A DNA stretch of 64,000 bases from Paracoccus haematequi (lineage in GTDB: Bacteria > Pseudomonadota > Alphaproteobacteria > Rhodobacterales > Rhodobacteraceae). The position numbers and the translations under genes are program-made. Location: NCBI RefSeq assembly GCF_900631945.1, contig NZ_UZWE01000025.1:56147-120146 (forward strand), given 5' to 3'. Positions 1-13,749 of this stretch are shown here, in pieces. Numbering within the stretch: the stretch's first letter is position 1; the number at the start of each line of letters is the position of its first letter. The notes under the pieces are model-generated. The model saw nothing but the letters and a program-made list of their open reading frames with translations, made no database searches and had not been told where the DNA came from.

Positions 1-264
1 GCCGACGGGCAGGGGCGCGGCGCGGTCCCGAAGCCGGTGATCCATTTCCTGAACGATCCCGCCCGCCGCGCATTGCTGCGCGGGGTGATCGGCACGGGAA
101 ACCGCAACTTCGGCGCGACCTATGCGCTGTCGGCCCGCGTAATCGCGGAAAAATGCAATGTCCCCGTGCTGTGGCGGTTCGAGCTGGCGGGGACGGACAC
201 CGATATTCAAAAGGTCCGCGCGGGCCTTCATCACTTCCGGGGGTTGGAATGCTTGACGGTCTGA
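1..264 (+). CDS. nrdI: NrdI flavodoxin-like protein, 3' part only
   Basis: C-terminal 87 residues of NrdI, cut by the window edge; the frame is open from base 1. NrdI is the small FMN protein that supplies oxidant to build the dimanganese-tyrosyl radical of class Ib NrdF. The visible part carries the family signature [11 protein letters not shown], which surrounds the flavin, and the later [14 protein letters not shown] stretch, followed by the usual short helix and stop. The stop lies inside the start of nrdE (16-base overlap), the translational coupling expected of an nrdHIEF operon. nrdH probably lies upstream, outside the window. Confidence 0.93.
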   Translation, partial: ADGQGRGAVPKPVIHFLNDPARRALLRGVIGTGNRNFGATYALSARVIAEKCNVPVLWRFELAGTDTDIQKVRAGLHHFRGLECLTV

Positions 265-2372
265 AGCCAGAACTGGATTACCACGCGCTGAACGCGATGC
301 TGAACCTGTATGACGCCGACGGCCGCATCCGGTTCGACGCCGACCGCATGGCCGCGCGGCAATATTTCCTGCAACATGTGAACCAGAACACCGTCTTCTT
401 CCACAACCTGGACGAAAAGCTGCGCTATCTGGTGGACGAGGGCTATTACGAGCCCGAGGTGCTGGACCAGTATTCCAAGAATTTCCAGCGCGCCATCTGG
501 GACGCCGCCTATGCGCGCAAGTTCCGCTTTCCCACCTTCCTGGGCGCGTTCAAATATTACACCAGCTATACGCTGAAGACGCGCGACGGGCAGCGATACC
601 TTGAACGCTACGAGGATCGCGTGGTTATGGTCGCCCTGACGCTGGCGCGCGGGGACGAGGCGCTGGCGATGCGCTTCATGGAGGAGATGCTGTCGGGCCG
701 CTTCCAGCCCGCGACGCCCACCTTCCTGAACGCGGGCAAGAAATCGCGGGGCGAGCTGATTTCCTGCTTCCTGCTGCGGATCGAGGACAACATGGAGTCC
801 ATCGGCCGGGCGATCAATTCGTCGCTGCAACTGTCCAAGCGCGGCGGCGGCGTGGCGCTGATGCTGACCAACATCCGCGAGGCCGGGGCGCCGATCAAGG
901 GAATCGAGAACCAGTCCTCGGGCGTCATCCCGGTGATGAAACTGCTGGAGGACAGCTTCAGCTATGCCAACCAGCTGGGCGCGCGGCAGGGGGCAGGCGC
1001 GGTCTATCTGAACGCCCACCATCCCGACATCCTGCGCTTCCTGGACACCAAGCGCGAGAACGCGGACGAAAAGATCCGCATCAAGACGCTGTCGTTGGGC
1101 GTGGTCATCCCCGACATCACCTTCGAACTGGCCAAGAAGAACCAGGACATGTACCTGTTCTCGCCCCATGACGTGCAGAAGGTCTATGGCGTGCCTTTCT
1201 CGGACATTTCCGTGACCGAGAAATATGCCGAGATGGTGGACGACAAGCGCATCAAGAAGCGCAAGATCAACGCCCGCGAATTCTTCCAGACCATCGCCGA
1301 GATCCAGTTCGAGAGCGGCTATCCCTATATCATGTTCGAGGACACGGTGAACCGCGCCAACCCCATCCACGGGCGCATCACCATGTCGAACCTGTGCAGC
1401 GAGATCCTGCAAGTGAACGAGGCGTCCGAGTTCAACGAGGATCTGTCCTATTCGCACCTTGGCACGGATATTTCCTGCAATCTCGGCTCGCTGAACATCG
1501 CCGCGACCATGGACGGCCCGGACTTCGGCGCCACCATCGAGGCCGCGATCCGCGCCCTGACCGCCGTGTCGGAAATGTCGGCGATCGACGCCGTGCCCTC
1601 GATCCGGCGCGGCAACGACGAGGCGCATGCGGTGGGCCTGGGCCAGATGAACCTGCACGGCTTCCTGGCGCGCGAACGCATCCATTACGGATCGCCCGAG
1701 GGGGTCGAGTTCACCTCGGTCTATTTCGCCGCCGTGGCCTTCCACGCGATCCGCGCGTCGAACCTGCTGGCGCAGGAGAAGGGCCTGACCTTCAAGGATT
1801 TCGACAAGTCGGCCTATGCGGACGGGTCGTTCTTCGACAAATACACCAGCCGCGACTGGCTGCCCACGCTGCCGGACGTGGCGCGCGTCTTCGAGGGCGT
1901 GACCCTGCCCACGCGCCAGGACTGGGCGGCGCTGAAAGCCGATGTGATGGAACACGGACTGTATAACCGCAACCTTCAGGCGGTGCCGCCCACGGGGTCG
2001 ATCAGCTATATCAACAATTCGACCAGTTCGATCCATCCCATTGTTTCCAAGATCGAAATCCGCAAGGAGGGCAAGATCGGCCGGGTCTATTACCCCGCCG
2101 CCTTCATGTCGAACGAGAACCTGGAATACTATCGCGACGCCTATGAGATCGGCCCCGAGGCGATCATCGACACCTATGCCGCCGCGACCGAGCATGTGGA
2201 CCAGGGCCTGTCGCTGACCCTGTTCTTCCCGGCCGAGGCCACGACCCGCGACATCAACCGGGCGCAGATCTATGCGTGGAAGAAGGGCATCAAGACCATC
2301 TACTACATCCGCCTGCGCCAGACCGCGCTGGAGGGGACCGAGGTCCAGGGCTGCGTGTCCTGCACCTTGTAA
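249..2372 (+). CDS. nrdE: Class Ib ribonucleoside-diphosphate reductase, alpha subunit
   Basis: Large catalytic subunit (707 aa) of the class Ib enzyme that reduces ribonucleoside diphosphates to deoxy forms in the cytosol. The start at 249 is chosen because it gives [22 protein letters not shown], the conserved NrdE N-terminus, and overlaps nrdI; the frame is open further upstream but that stretch is antisense-quality sequence. The conserved [17 protein letters not shown] and [15 protein letters not shown] stretches are present, as is the C-terminal redox pair in GCVSCTL. Length is normal for NrdE and there is no ATP-cone, which separates it from class Ia NrdA. It works with NrdF, NrdI and NrdH. 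Confidence 0.96.
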   Translation: MLDGLKPELDYHALNAMLNLYDADGRIRFDADRMAARQYFLQHVNQNTVFFHNLDEKLRYLVDEGYYEPEVLDQYSKNFQRAIWDAAYARKFRFPTFLGAFKYYTSYTLKTRDGQRYLERYEDRVVMVALTLARGDEALAMRFMEEMLSGRFQPATPTFLNAGKKSRGELISCFLLRIEDNMESIGRAINSSLQLSKRGGGVALMLTNIREAGAPIKGIENQSSGVIPVMKLLEDSFSYANQLGARQGAGAVYLNAHHPDILRFLDTKRENADEKIRIKTLSLGVVIPDITFELAKKNQDMYLFSPHDVQKVYGVPFSDISVTEKYAEMVDDKRIKKRKINAREFFQTIAEIQFESGYPYIMFEDTVNRANPIHGRITMSNLCSEILQVNEASEFNEDLSYSHLGTDISCNLGSLNIAATMDGPDFGATIEAAIRALTAVSEMSAIDAVPSIRRGNDEAHAVGLGQMNLHGFLARERIHYGSPEGVEFTSVYFAAVAFHAIRASNLLAQEKGLTFKDFDKSAYADGSFFDKYTSRDWLPTLPDVARVFEGVTLPTRQDWAALKADVMEHGLYNRNLQAVPPTGSISYINNSTSSIHPIVSKIEIRKEGKIGRVYYPAAFMSNENLEYYRDAYEIGPEAIIDTYAAATEHVDQGLSLTLFFPAEATTRDINRAQIYAWKKGIKTIYYIRLRQTALEGTEVQGCVSCTL

Positions 2373-2383
2373 GGACCGTCGCA

Positions 2384-2435
2384 CCGGGGGTTTCACACCC
2401 CCGGACCCCCGTGGGATATTTTTACACAGAAGATG
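2384..2435 (+). repeat. Dispersed hairpin-plus-tail intergenic element, copy 1
   Basis: A 7-bp inverted repeat (CCGGGGG at 2384-2390, CCCCCGG at 2398-2404) is followed by the tail ACCCCCGTGGGATATTT and ACACAGAAGATG. The same hairpin and tail recur at 23374 and 63888. This copy sits inside the nrd operon between nrdE and nrdF and ends 16 bases before the nrdF start, so it may affect nrdF mRNA stability or translation. Confidence 0.8.
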
Positions 2436-2436
2436 A

Positions 2437-5063
<2,627 letters not shown>

Positions 5064-5079
5064 GGCGTCTGCCTTTTAA

Positions 5080-5556
<477 letters not shown>

Positions 5557-5634
5557 ACCCGTCACGCAATCCCAGAATGACTTTCGTGCCCGGCGTCAGG
5601 ATGGCCGGGCCGCAGCTACGAAGAAAGGGAAGAG

Positions 5635-7041
<1,407 letters not shown>

Positions 7042-7064
7042 ACCGCAGCGTCGGCGATACCGGA

Positions 7065-7089
7065 AGCCGCCCTTGGGGCGGCTTTCTTC
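7065..7089 (+). terminator. Intrinsic terminator of glnBA
   Basis: An 8-bp perfect stem AGCCGCCC/GGGCGGCT with a 3-base loop is followed by TTCTTC, 24 bases after the glnA stop. It runs into the end of the convergent LysR gene. Confidence 0.85.
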
Positions 7090-7969
7090 ATGACAGCCGC
7101 AGCTTGGTCGCGAAATCCAGAAAGCTGCGCATCGCCCCGGTCAGCAGCTTGCCCGAGGGATAGACCAGGTTCACCGGCAGGTCGGGCAGCGTGTATTCGG
7201 GCATCAGCACCTCCAGCCTGCCCGCCGCCACGTCGTCGCGCACCAGGAATTCCGGCAGCAGCGCGACCCCCTGACCGTTCAGCGCCATGGCATGCAGCAA
7301 TTCCGTGTTGTTGCTGGAAAAGCTGGGCCTGACCAGTTGGCGGATCGTGCGGCTGCCGCGGCGCAGGGGCCAGGTCAGGTTGCCGGGCAGGTTGGTGTAA
7401 TGCAGGCAATCGTGACGCAGCAGGTCGGCGGGGCGTTCCGGGCGGCCGTTGCTGTCCAGATAACCGGATGCGGCCACCAGCCGGATCTGCACCGAATGCA
7501 GCTTGCGCGCGTGCAGGGTGGAATCCCGCAGATTGCCGATGCGGATCACCGCGTCGAAGCCCTGGCCGATGATGTCGCTGGCGCCGTCGTCCAGCATGAC
7601 CTGCAACTGGATGTCGCGATACCGCTCCATGAAGTCCAGCAGATGCGGCTGCAATACCTTCAGCGTATAGAAGATCGGGCTGCCGATCTTGAGGATGCCG
7701 GACTGACTGCCCGAGGCGGCCTTGACCGATTCCGTCGCCTCGTCCAGCCGCGCAAGGATTTCTCGCAGATCGCGGCAATAGGACAGGCCGACCGCCGTGG
7801 GCGTCACCTTGCGGGTGGTGCGCGTCAGCAGCCGGACGCCCAGGTCGGCTTCCAGGTCGGCGACATGCTTGCTGCACAGGCTGCGGGAAATGCCCAGGCG
7901 CAGGGCGGCGGTTGAAAAGCTGCCCTCATCGACGACGCTGACGAATGTGCGGAAGACACCGATATCCAT
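7088..7969 (-). CDS. LysR-family transcriptional regulator
   Basis: 293-aa LysR regulator. The N-terminal winged HTH is clear (MDIGVFRTFVSVVDEGSFSTAALRLGISRS, then SKHVADLEADLGVRLLTRTTRKVTPTAVG); residues ~90-290 form the periplasmic-binding-like effector domain. The start at 7969 is chosen because MDIGVF is the usual LTTR beginning; an ATG four codons upstream (7981) is possible. The subgroup resembles the toxin/antibiotic-type LTTRs that often act on one neighbouring operon. The gene lies between glnA (convergent) and a small exported protein on the same strand, so no divergent target is apparent. Confidence 0.9.
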   Translation of the reverse strand: MDIGVFRTFVSVVDEGSFSTAALRLGISRSLCSKHVADLEADLGVRLLTRTTRKVTPTAVGLSYCRDLREILARLDEATESVKAASGSQSGILKIGSPIFYTLKVLQPHLLDFMERYRDIQLQVMLDDGASDIIGQGFDAVIRIGNLRDSTLHARKLHSVQIRLVAASGYLDSNGRPERPADLLRHDCLHYTNLPGNLTWPLRRGSRTIRQLVRPSFSSNNTELLHAMALNGQGVALLPEFLVRDDVAAGRLEVLMPEYTLPDLPVNLVYPSGKLLTGAMRSFLDFATKLRLS

Positions 7970-7999
7970 GCGCGCCACCATGCACCGGGCCGGCGAAAA

Positions 8000-8029
8000 G
8001 GAAAACCGCCCCCTGTAAGGGGGGCGGTT
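8000..8029 (-). terminator. Intrinsic terminator for the small exported protein gene
   Basis: Read on the minus strand, a 10-bp stem AACCGCCCCC/GGGGGCGGTT (8004-8013 with 8020-8029) is followed by TTTTCCTTTT. It lies just past the stop at 8049 and separates that gene from the LysR gene. Confidence 0.85.
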
Positions 8030-8048
8030 CGGGCGCGGAACGGGCCGT

Positions 8049-8312
8049 TCAGCGGGTATAGGTCGAACGCGGGCCGGGGGCGGTGAAATCGCTGACCGTC
8101 ACTTCGGTGTTGGCGTCCACACCGCGCCGCGCAAGCTCCTTGCCGGACAGCACCTTCGCCGCCTTCACCTGCACGCTGTGGGCGGCGACGACCGGGGCGG
8201 TCGGCATGTCGGCATCGGGATTGCCTGCGTTGAAGCTGGCGGCTTGGGCAGTGCCGGTGGCCAGGATCAGGGCGCCAAGAACAGTTGCAAAGGTTTTCAT
8301 CGTATTGCTCAT
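8049..8312 (-). CDS. Small exported protein of unknown function
   Basis: 87 residues with a typical Sec signal peptide (MKTFATVLGALILATGTAQA, cleavage before ASFNAG), leaving a mature protein of about 63 residues with no cysteine or recognised domain. It ends in a Ser/Thr/Pro-rich tail (TAPGPRSTYTR). The start at 8312 (MSNTMKTF) has GGAAAC about 10 bases upstream; the ATG at 8300 (MKTFATV) is an equally good biological start. It has its own terminator. I do not recognise the family and assign no function. Confidence 0.7.
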   Translation of the reverse strand: MSNTMKTFATVLGALILATGTAQAASFNAGNPDADMPTAPVVAAHSVQVKAAKVLSGKELARRGVDANTEVTVSDFTAPGPRSTYTR

Positions 8313-8422
8313 CGTGTTTGTCGTTTCCATGACAAAGGATATAAGCCGATGAAATGTCAGGAATTAGTATGCCTCTGCTGGCTTCAGTGTTCAACGGTGC
8401 TGCACAATCATGCGCCGGTCCG

Positions 8423-8944
8423 TCAGGCCAGCCCCAGCATCCGCACCGCCGCCCGCACCTGATCCTCGACCGGCAGCGCCAGGTCCACGACCGCGCCGTC
8501 CTCGTCTTCCGCCAGCGGTTCCAGCGCCGCCAGTTGCGATTCCAGCAGCTTAGGCGGGAAGAAATGGCCCGCGCGGTGGTTCAGCCGTTCGGCCAGCAAT
8601 TCGCGCGGGCCGTGGATATGCAGGAACCGCACGCGGGGCGCGCCGCCGCGCAGGATGTCGCGATAGGCGCGCTTCAACGCCGAACAGCCCAAGACCAGGC
8701 TTTCGCCCCGCGCCTCGGCCGCGGCGATCTGGTCCGCAAGGGCTTGCAGCCAGGGGGCGCGGTCGGTGTCGTCCAGGGGCGTGCCCTCGGCCATCTTTCT
8801 GACATTCGCTTCCGGGTGGAAGCTGTCGCCTTCCACGAAGGGCCAGCCCATCCGCTGGGCCAGGGCGGCGCCGGTGGTGGTCTTGCCGCTGCCCGACACG
8901 CCCATCACCACGATATGCTGCGGCCCTGTCACAGCAGCCACCAT
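8423..8944 (-). CDS. gntK: Gluconokinase
   Basis: 173-aa P-loop kinase that phosphorylates D-gluconate to 6-phosphogluconate, feeding the Entner-Doudoroff or pentose phosphate pathway. The Walker A GVSGSGKTT is followed by the family-specific FVEGDSFHPEANVRKMAEGTPLDDTDR, CSALKRAYRDILR and GHFFPPKLLESQLAALEPL. The start at 8944 (MVAAVTGPQHIVVMGVSGSG) matches the usual N-terminal length and overlaps the end of the permease gene by 16 bases. Co-transcribed with the gluconate permease immediately upstream. Confidence 0.95.
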   Translation of the reverse strand: MVAAVTGPQHIVVMGVSGSGKTTTGAALAQRMGWPFVEGDSFHPEANVRKMAEGTPLDDTDRAPWLQALADQIAAAEARGESLVLGCSALKRAYRDILRGGAPRVRFLHIHGPRELLAERLNHRAGHFFPPKLLESQLAALEPLAEDEDGAVVDLALPVEDQVRAAVRMLGLA

Positions 8945-10305
8945 CCCAGCAGGGCGAAGCCGAAGCCGATGCTGCCCAGCAGGGTCTCCATCACCGTCCA
9001 GGTCTTCAGCGTGGTCCTTTCGTCCATGTTGAGGAACCGCCCGACCAGCCAGAAGCCGGAATCGTTGAAATGGCTCAGCACCGTGGCTCCGCCCGCGATG
9101 GCGATGACCAGGAAGCAGCGGTCCAGTTCGGACAGGCCGGTGGTGGCGGCGACGGTAGGGGCGATCAGCCCGGCGGTGGTGGTCAGCGCCACCGTGGCCG
9201 ATCCCTGCGCCACCCGCAGCGCGGTCGAGATCACGAAGGCCGCCACGATCAGCGGCATCCCGACCGATTCCAGGCTGCCCGCAAGCGCCTGGCCCACGCC
9301 GCTGGCGCGCAGCACGCCGCCGAACATGCCGCCCGCGCCGGTCACCAGGATGATGGCGCAGATCGGGCCAAGGGCGCGGTCCACGATCCGTTCGACCTCG
9401 GACGCGGGCTTGCCCTTGCCCAGGATCGCCATCGCCACCAGCAGCGTGATCAGCAGCGCCACGGGCGTCTGGCCCAGCAGGCGCAGGCCGATGATCCAGG
9501 CGGCCTCTGCGTCCACCACGCCGATGGTCGCCAGGGTGTTCAGCCCGGTGTTGAGGAAGATCAGCCCCAGCGGCAGCAGCAGGACCAGCATCACCTGCCC
9601 GAAGCGCGGCACCGGCCCGGCGTTGTCCCGCGTCAGGTCGGCTCCCAGCAGTTCCGGGACAGGAACCACGAACCGCTTGCCGGCCCATTGCCCGAACAGA
9701 TAGGCGCCCAGATACCAGGTGGGGATCGCGACGATCACGCCCACGATCAGCAGCAGCCCGATATCCGCCCCCAGCAGGTCGCCCGCCGCGACCGGGCCGG
9801 GATGGGGCGGCACGAAGGCGTGCATCACCGCGAAGGCCCCGGCGGCGGGCAACGCATACAGCAGCACGGACCCCCCGAACCGCAGGGCCACGCTGAAGAT
9901 GATCGGCAGCATCACCACCAGCCCGGCGTCGAAGAAGATCGGAAAGCCGAACAGCAGCGACGCGATGCCCAGGGCAAAGGGCGCGCGGCGTTCCCCGAAC
10001 TGGGCGATCAGCCGGTCGGCCAGAACCTGCGCGCCGCCCGTCACCTCCAGCAGGCGGCCGATCATGGCGCCGAACCCGACCAGCAGCGCGACGGACGCGA
10101 GCGTGCTGCCGAAGCCTTGCAGCAGCGTGGGCATCACGTCGTTCAGCGGAATGCCCGCGACCAGGGCCGTGACCAGGCTGACCAGCACCAGGGCGATGAA
10201 CGCGTGCATCTTCAGCCGCATGATCAGGAACAGCAGCAGCACGATCGCCAAGGCCGCGATGATCAGCAGCGTGGCGGTGCCATAGACCGGCTCGATCGGT
10301 GTCAT
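8929..10305 (-). CDS. gntT: Gluconate:H+ symporter, GntP family
   Basis: 458-aa polytopic inner-membrane carrier with about a dozen hydrophobic segments. The GntP-family features FGFPIFFDAGLVVMLPI and MHAFVPPHPGPVAAGDLLGADIG are present, as is the C-terminal SHFNDSGFWLVGRF. The start at 10305 is set by the Shine-Dalgarno GGGGGGAGG and by the N-terminus before the first membrane segment; the open frame upstream lacks features. Linked to gntK, so the substrate is most likely gluconate. The choice among gntT, gntU and gntP names is arbitrary. Confidence 0.93.
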   Translation of the reverse strand: MTPIEPVYGTATLLIIAALAIVLLLFLIMRLKMHAFIALVLVSLVTALVAGIPLNDVMPTLLQGFGSTLASVALLVGFGAMIGRLLEVTGGAQVLADRLIAQFGERRAPFALGIASLLFGFPIFFDAGLVVMLPIIFSVALRFGGSVLLYALPAAGAFAVMHAFVPPHPGPVAAGDLLGADIGLLLIVGVIVAIPTWYLGAYLFGQWAGKRFVVPVPELLGADLTRDNAGPVPRFGQVMLVLLLPLGLIFLNTGLNTLATIGVVDAEAAWIIGLRLLGQTPVALLITLLVAMAILGKGKPASEVERIVDRALGPICAIILVTGAGGMFGGVLRASGVGQALAGSLESVGMPLIVAAFVISTALRVAQGSATVALTTTAGLIAPTVAATTGLSELDRCFLVIAIAGGATVLSHFNDSGFWLVGRFLNMDERTTLKTWTVMETLLGSIGFGFALLGWWLL

Positions 10306-10323
10306 GAAAACCTCCCCCCAATT

Positions 10324-10337
10324 CGTTAGCGCAAACA
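10324..10337. promoter_or_regulatory. Putative LacI/GntR-type operator upstream of gntT
   Basis: CGTTAGCGCAAACA resembles the TGTTAGCGCTAACA palindrome bound by LacI-family gluconate/sugar repressors, with a few mismatches. It lies 19 bases before the gntT start. No such regulator is encoded in the window, so this is inference. Confidence 0.35.
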
Positions 10338-10477
10338 GGTCGCGCTTCTTACAACCAAAATCGCGACCGCGTGAAGCCATCAAATCCATGGCAGCGGGCT
10401 TGTATCGCCCCCAGCTTGGCACGGCTTTGGCGCAGGGTCATCCCTGATTGTCGCGGGGCGCGGCGGGGCCGGGACGG

Positions 10478-11356
10478 TTATTCCTCGGCGACGATGTCGA
10501 CGCTATGGCTGCCCGATTGCGACCCGGCCAGCCGCATGGATCCGGTGACGGGGGCCACGTCGCCATAGTCGCGGCCATAGCCGATGGTGACGTGATCGGC
10601 GCCCACGAAGCAGGCATTGGTCGGGTCGTATTCGCACCAGCCCGCCTCGGCCCCGGTCCAGGCGCGGACCCAGGCGTGCATGGCGTCGGCGCCTTCCAGC
10701 CGGGGCCTGCCGGGCGGCGGCACGGTGCGCAGGAAGCCCGAGACATAGGCCCCCGGAACGCCGATGCTGCGCAGCCCCGAGACCATGATCTGCGAAAAAT
10801 CCTGGCAGACCCCCTGCCGCCCGGCAAAGGCGTCGGCGATGGGGGTGTCGACCTCGGTCGCGACGGAATCGAAGCGCATGTGGGCGTGGATGGCGCGGCC
10901 CAGGGATTGCACCGCATCGCGCAGGGTGGCCGCACCGGCGCAGGCGGCGCGGGCGAAATCGGCGATGGCCGGGACATGCGGGATGCGGGGCGAGGGGCGC
11001 AGGAAGTGATGCGGTGAATGGGGGCCAAGATCGGTGATCTCGGCCAGGTCCAGGGCCAGAGAGGCGGGGCTGGCCGACAGGTCCAGTTCGGTCTCGTCCC
11101 CGTGGCGCAGCACGCGGCCCGACATGTCGAAGCGCAGCTGTGTCAGACCGGCGGGAAGGACCAGCTGCGTCACCTCGTTGCCGAAGAAATCGGTGAAGCC
11201 GCTGCGCTCGACCGGCGGCGGGGTGACGGTGATGGCGGTCTGCTGGACCTCTTGCAGGCCCGGCAGGTCGGCGGGGGTGATGCGCAGAAGCTGCCGCCCG
11301 GCGCCCGTCGGACGGGCGAAGTCATAGCGGAAGGACAGGCGCAGGCGGTACAGCAT
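10478..11356 (-). CDS. Transglutaminase-like protein with bacterial N-terminal domain
   Basis: 292 aa. The N-terminal ~110 residues form the bacterial transglutaminase N-domain (YRLRLSFRYDFARP start); the core carries the Cys184-His227-Asp244 triad in QGVCQDFSQIM, MHAWVRAW and EYDPTN. Residues around YVSGFL and DYGDVAPVTG are typical of the family. These proteins may cleave or form isopeptide/amide bonds. The start at 11356 overlaps the upstream ATP-grasp gene by ATGA, so the two are translationally coupled. It is the smaller of two transglutaminases in this three-gene set. Substrate unknown; no signal peptide, so probably cytosolic. Confidence 0.9.
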   Translation of the reverse strand: MLYRLRLSFRYDFARPTGAGRQLLRITPADLPGLQEVQQTAITVTPPPVERSGFTDFFGNEVTQLVLPAGLTQLRFDMSGRVLRHGDETELDLSASPASLALDLAEITDLGPHSPHHFLRPSPRIPHVPAIADFARAACAGAATLRDAVQSLGRAIHAHMRFDSVATEVDTPIADAFAGRQGVCQDFSQIMVSGLRSIGVPGAYVSGFLRTVPPPGRPRLEGADAMHAWVRAWTGAEAGWCEYDPTNACFVGADHVTIGYGRDYGDVAPVTGSMRLAGSQSGSHSVDIVAEE

Positions 11357-13743
11357 CAGGGAAAATAGGCGGCGGTCAGCAGGTCGGACAGCCCGCCGAT
11401 GCGCCCGCGCAGCGACCACAGCGCGTCGGTCGTCAGGCTGTCGGGATCGGCGGTGGCCAGGTCGGCGTGCAGGCGCAGGACCGCGCGCGCCAGCGGAGAC
11501 AGGGCGCCGTGGTCGTTGGCGGCAGGCAGCATGTCCACCTGTTCGCGCAGCCCGTCGATCTGGTGGCGCAGCGCGCGCGGGTTCAGCGGGTCCAGCGCCA
11601 GCAGGTCGATGACTGTCGCGCGGGACGCATCCAGGGTGAAGCGGCGGCGATGGGTCAGCACACTGTCGCCGACCTCGATCGCCAGGTCCAGGGCGCCTTC
11701 TGGCGCGGTCTCGTCGCACAGCACCGCCAGCAGCGCCGCGGTGCCCATGGCGCGTTCGTGCAGCCGCCCGATCGTCAGGAACCGCCAGCCGACGAAGCGG
11801 TACATGTTTTCATGCACCAGCCCCGAGATCCCCGCCAGCTTGCGCAGCAGCGCCGACAGTGCGCGGGCCGCGTCGTCGCCCGGCGCCACGCGGGGGGCCA
11901 TGGCGCGGGCGCTGCGGTCGATATCGTGCAGCGCCGACCAGGCGTCGGGGGAAAAGCGGTCGCGCACCCGGCCCGCGCTGCCGATGGCGGCGGCCAGGTT
12001 GTCCAGCAGCCTTTGCGGAATGGGCGCGGCGGGGTCGATGCCCATCTGCCGGAACAGCGGATCGAACCCCTCCAGCAGCCCCGCCCCCGCATCGCCCGAT
12101 TCCGCCAGGCGCATGTGATAGGCCCGCATCAACCGCACGATCCCCTCGGCCCGTTCGGCATAGCGGCCCAGCCAGAACAGGTTGTCGGCCGCCCGCGCGG
12201 GCAGGCCGCCGGGGATCAGGCGCTTGTCGGCGGCGCTTGCCTGCCGGGCCAGGCTGATCGCCGGCACCGGATCGCGCCCGACCACCCAGACATCCGCCGC
12301 CGCCCCGCCGTCCTGCATGGCGATGGCCGAAGCGTCGCCCGACGCGCCGATCCGGGCGAAGCCGCCGGGCATCACCGTCCAGCCTTCGGCGGTGCGGGCC
12401 AGATAGACGCGCAGCGTCATCGGGCGCGGCACCAGCCTGCCCTCCACCAAGGCGGGGGTGGTGGACAGGGTGACGGCTTCCTGCGCGACCAGATCGCCGC
12501 CGCCCTGGTCCAGCCTGAGGGCGAGCGCCTGGGGCGGCAGCGCGGCTGCCCGGATCAGGTCGTCCTTGGGATCGAAGGGCGCGCGCGTGGTCAGCGCGTC
12601 GGCCAGCACCATCCGGCGGGGATCCGCCCGCACCTCGGCCCGCGCGGATGCCGTGCCGCACCACCAGGTCGCGATATTCGGCATGGCCAGCGGCGCACGC
12701 ACCAGTTCGGGCGCAAGCTGCGGCAGGAAGGCCATCAGGGCGCGGGTCTCCAACACCCCCGACCCCAGGGCGTTGACCATCGTCACCGTGCCCGCCCGCA
12801 GCGCGGCCATCATCCCGGGGGTGCCGATTCGCGAGGCCGGGTCCAATTCCAGCGGGTCGGCATAGTTCCCGTCCAGCCTGCGCCACAGCACGTCGACCGG
12901 GGCCATCCCCTGTACGCTGCGCACCATCAGCCGGTCTCTGGCCACGACCAGGTCGTCGCCCTCCAGCAGGGTGAAGCCCAGATAGCGGGCGATATAGGCA
13001 TGTTCGAAATAGGTTTCGTTCATCGGGCCGGGGGTCAGGATCGCCACCCGGCCGTCGCGGTCGCCCGCCTGGTCGCGCAAGGCGTCGCGGAAGGCGCGGA
13101 AGAACCCGGCAAGGCGGTGGACATTGCCTGCGGCGTAAAGCTCGGAATAGGCGCGGGTCATGGCGACGCGGTTTTCCAGGGCATAGCCCGCGCCCGAGGG
13201 CGCTTGGGTGCGGTCTGCCAGAACCCACCACTGCCCGTCGGGGCCGCGCCCCAGCTCGAAAGCCAGGAAATGCAGGAAATGCCCGCCGCGCGGCTTGACG
13301 CCCACCATCGGGCGCAACCATTCCGGGTTGCCCGCGACCAGGGCGGCGGGCAACTGCCCCGAGGCGACAAGCTGGTTCGGGCCGTAGAGATCGGCGATCA
13401 CCGCCTCCAGCAGGTCGGCGCGCTGCGTCAGGGCATGGGCGATCCGGGACCATTCGTCCTCGGCCAGCAGGACGGGGATCTGGCTCAGCGGCCAGGGGCG
13501 TTCGACGGACTGTCCTTCGCCGTATTGGCGATAGAAGACCCCGCTATCCAGAAGATAGCGGTCGGCGCGGGCCAGGTCGCGGGTCAGCTCCTCGTCCGAC
13601 AGCGCGTCCAGATGGGCCATCAGCCTGCGCCAGGGCGGGCGGATCAGGCCATCCGGGCCGACCATCTCGTCCGGGATGCCGGGCAGCGGGCGATAGGACG
13701 CGCTGCGCGGCTGTCCCATGGCAAAGGCGGCCTCGCCGGTCAT
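11356..13743 (-). CDS. Circularly permuted ATP-grasp / alpha-E fusion protein
   Basis: 795 aa. The first ~480 residues match the circularly permuted type 2 ATP-grasp domain (former DUF404/DUF407): DSGVFYRQYGEGQ, PRGGHFLHFLAFELGRGPDGQWWVLADRTQAPSGAGYALENR, ILTPGPMNETYFEHAYIARYLGF. The last ~300 residues form the helical alpha-E domain (former DUF403): NLFWLGRYAERAEGIVRLMRAYH and FTLDASRATVIDLLALDPLNPRALRHQID. In many bacteria these are separate genes. The ATP-grasp part is predicted to ligate a carboxylate to an amine, and alpha-E to bridge it to the transglutaminases. Sits 6 bases after the DUF2126 gene. Confidence 0.92.
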   Translation of the reverse strand: MTGEAAFAMGQPRSASYRPLPGIPDEMVGPDGLIRPPWRRLMAHLDALSDEELTRDLARADRYLLDSGVFYRQYGEGQSVERPWPLSQIPVLLAEDEWSRIAHALTQRADLLEAVIADLYGPNQLVASGQLPAALVAGNPEWLRPMVGVKPRGGHFLHFLAFELGRGPDGQWWVLADRTQAPSGAGYALENRVAMTRAYSELYAAGNVHRLAGFFRAFRDALRDQAGDRDGRVAILTPGPMNETYFEHAYIARYLGFTLLEGDDLVVARDRLMVRSVQGMAPVDVLWRRLDGNYADPLELDPASRIGTPGMMAALRAGTVTMVNALGSGVLETRALMAFLPQLAPELVRAPLAMPNIATWWCGTASARAEVRADPRRMVLADALTTRAPFDPKDDLIRAAALPPQALALRLDQGGGDLVAQEAVTLSTTPALVEGRLVPRPMTLRVYLARTAEGWTVMPGGFARIGASGDASAIAMQDGGAAADVWVVGRDPVPAISLARQASAADKRLIPGGLPARAADNLFWLGRYAERAEGIVRLMRAYHMRLAESGDAGAGLLEGFDPLFRQMGIDPAAPIPQRLLDNLAAAIGSAGRVRDRFSPDAWSALHDIDRSARAMAPRVAPGDDAARALSALLRKLAGISGLVHENMYRFVGWRFLTIGRLHERAMGTAALLAVLCDETAPEGALDLAIEVGDSVLTHRRRFTLDASRATVIDLLALDPLNPRALRHQIDGLREQVDMLPAANDHGALSPLARAVLRLHADLATADPDSLTTDALWSLRGRIGGLSDLLTAAYFP

Positions 13744-13749
13744 GGCGCG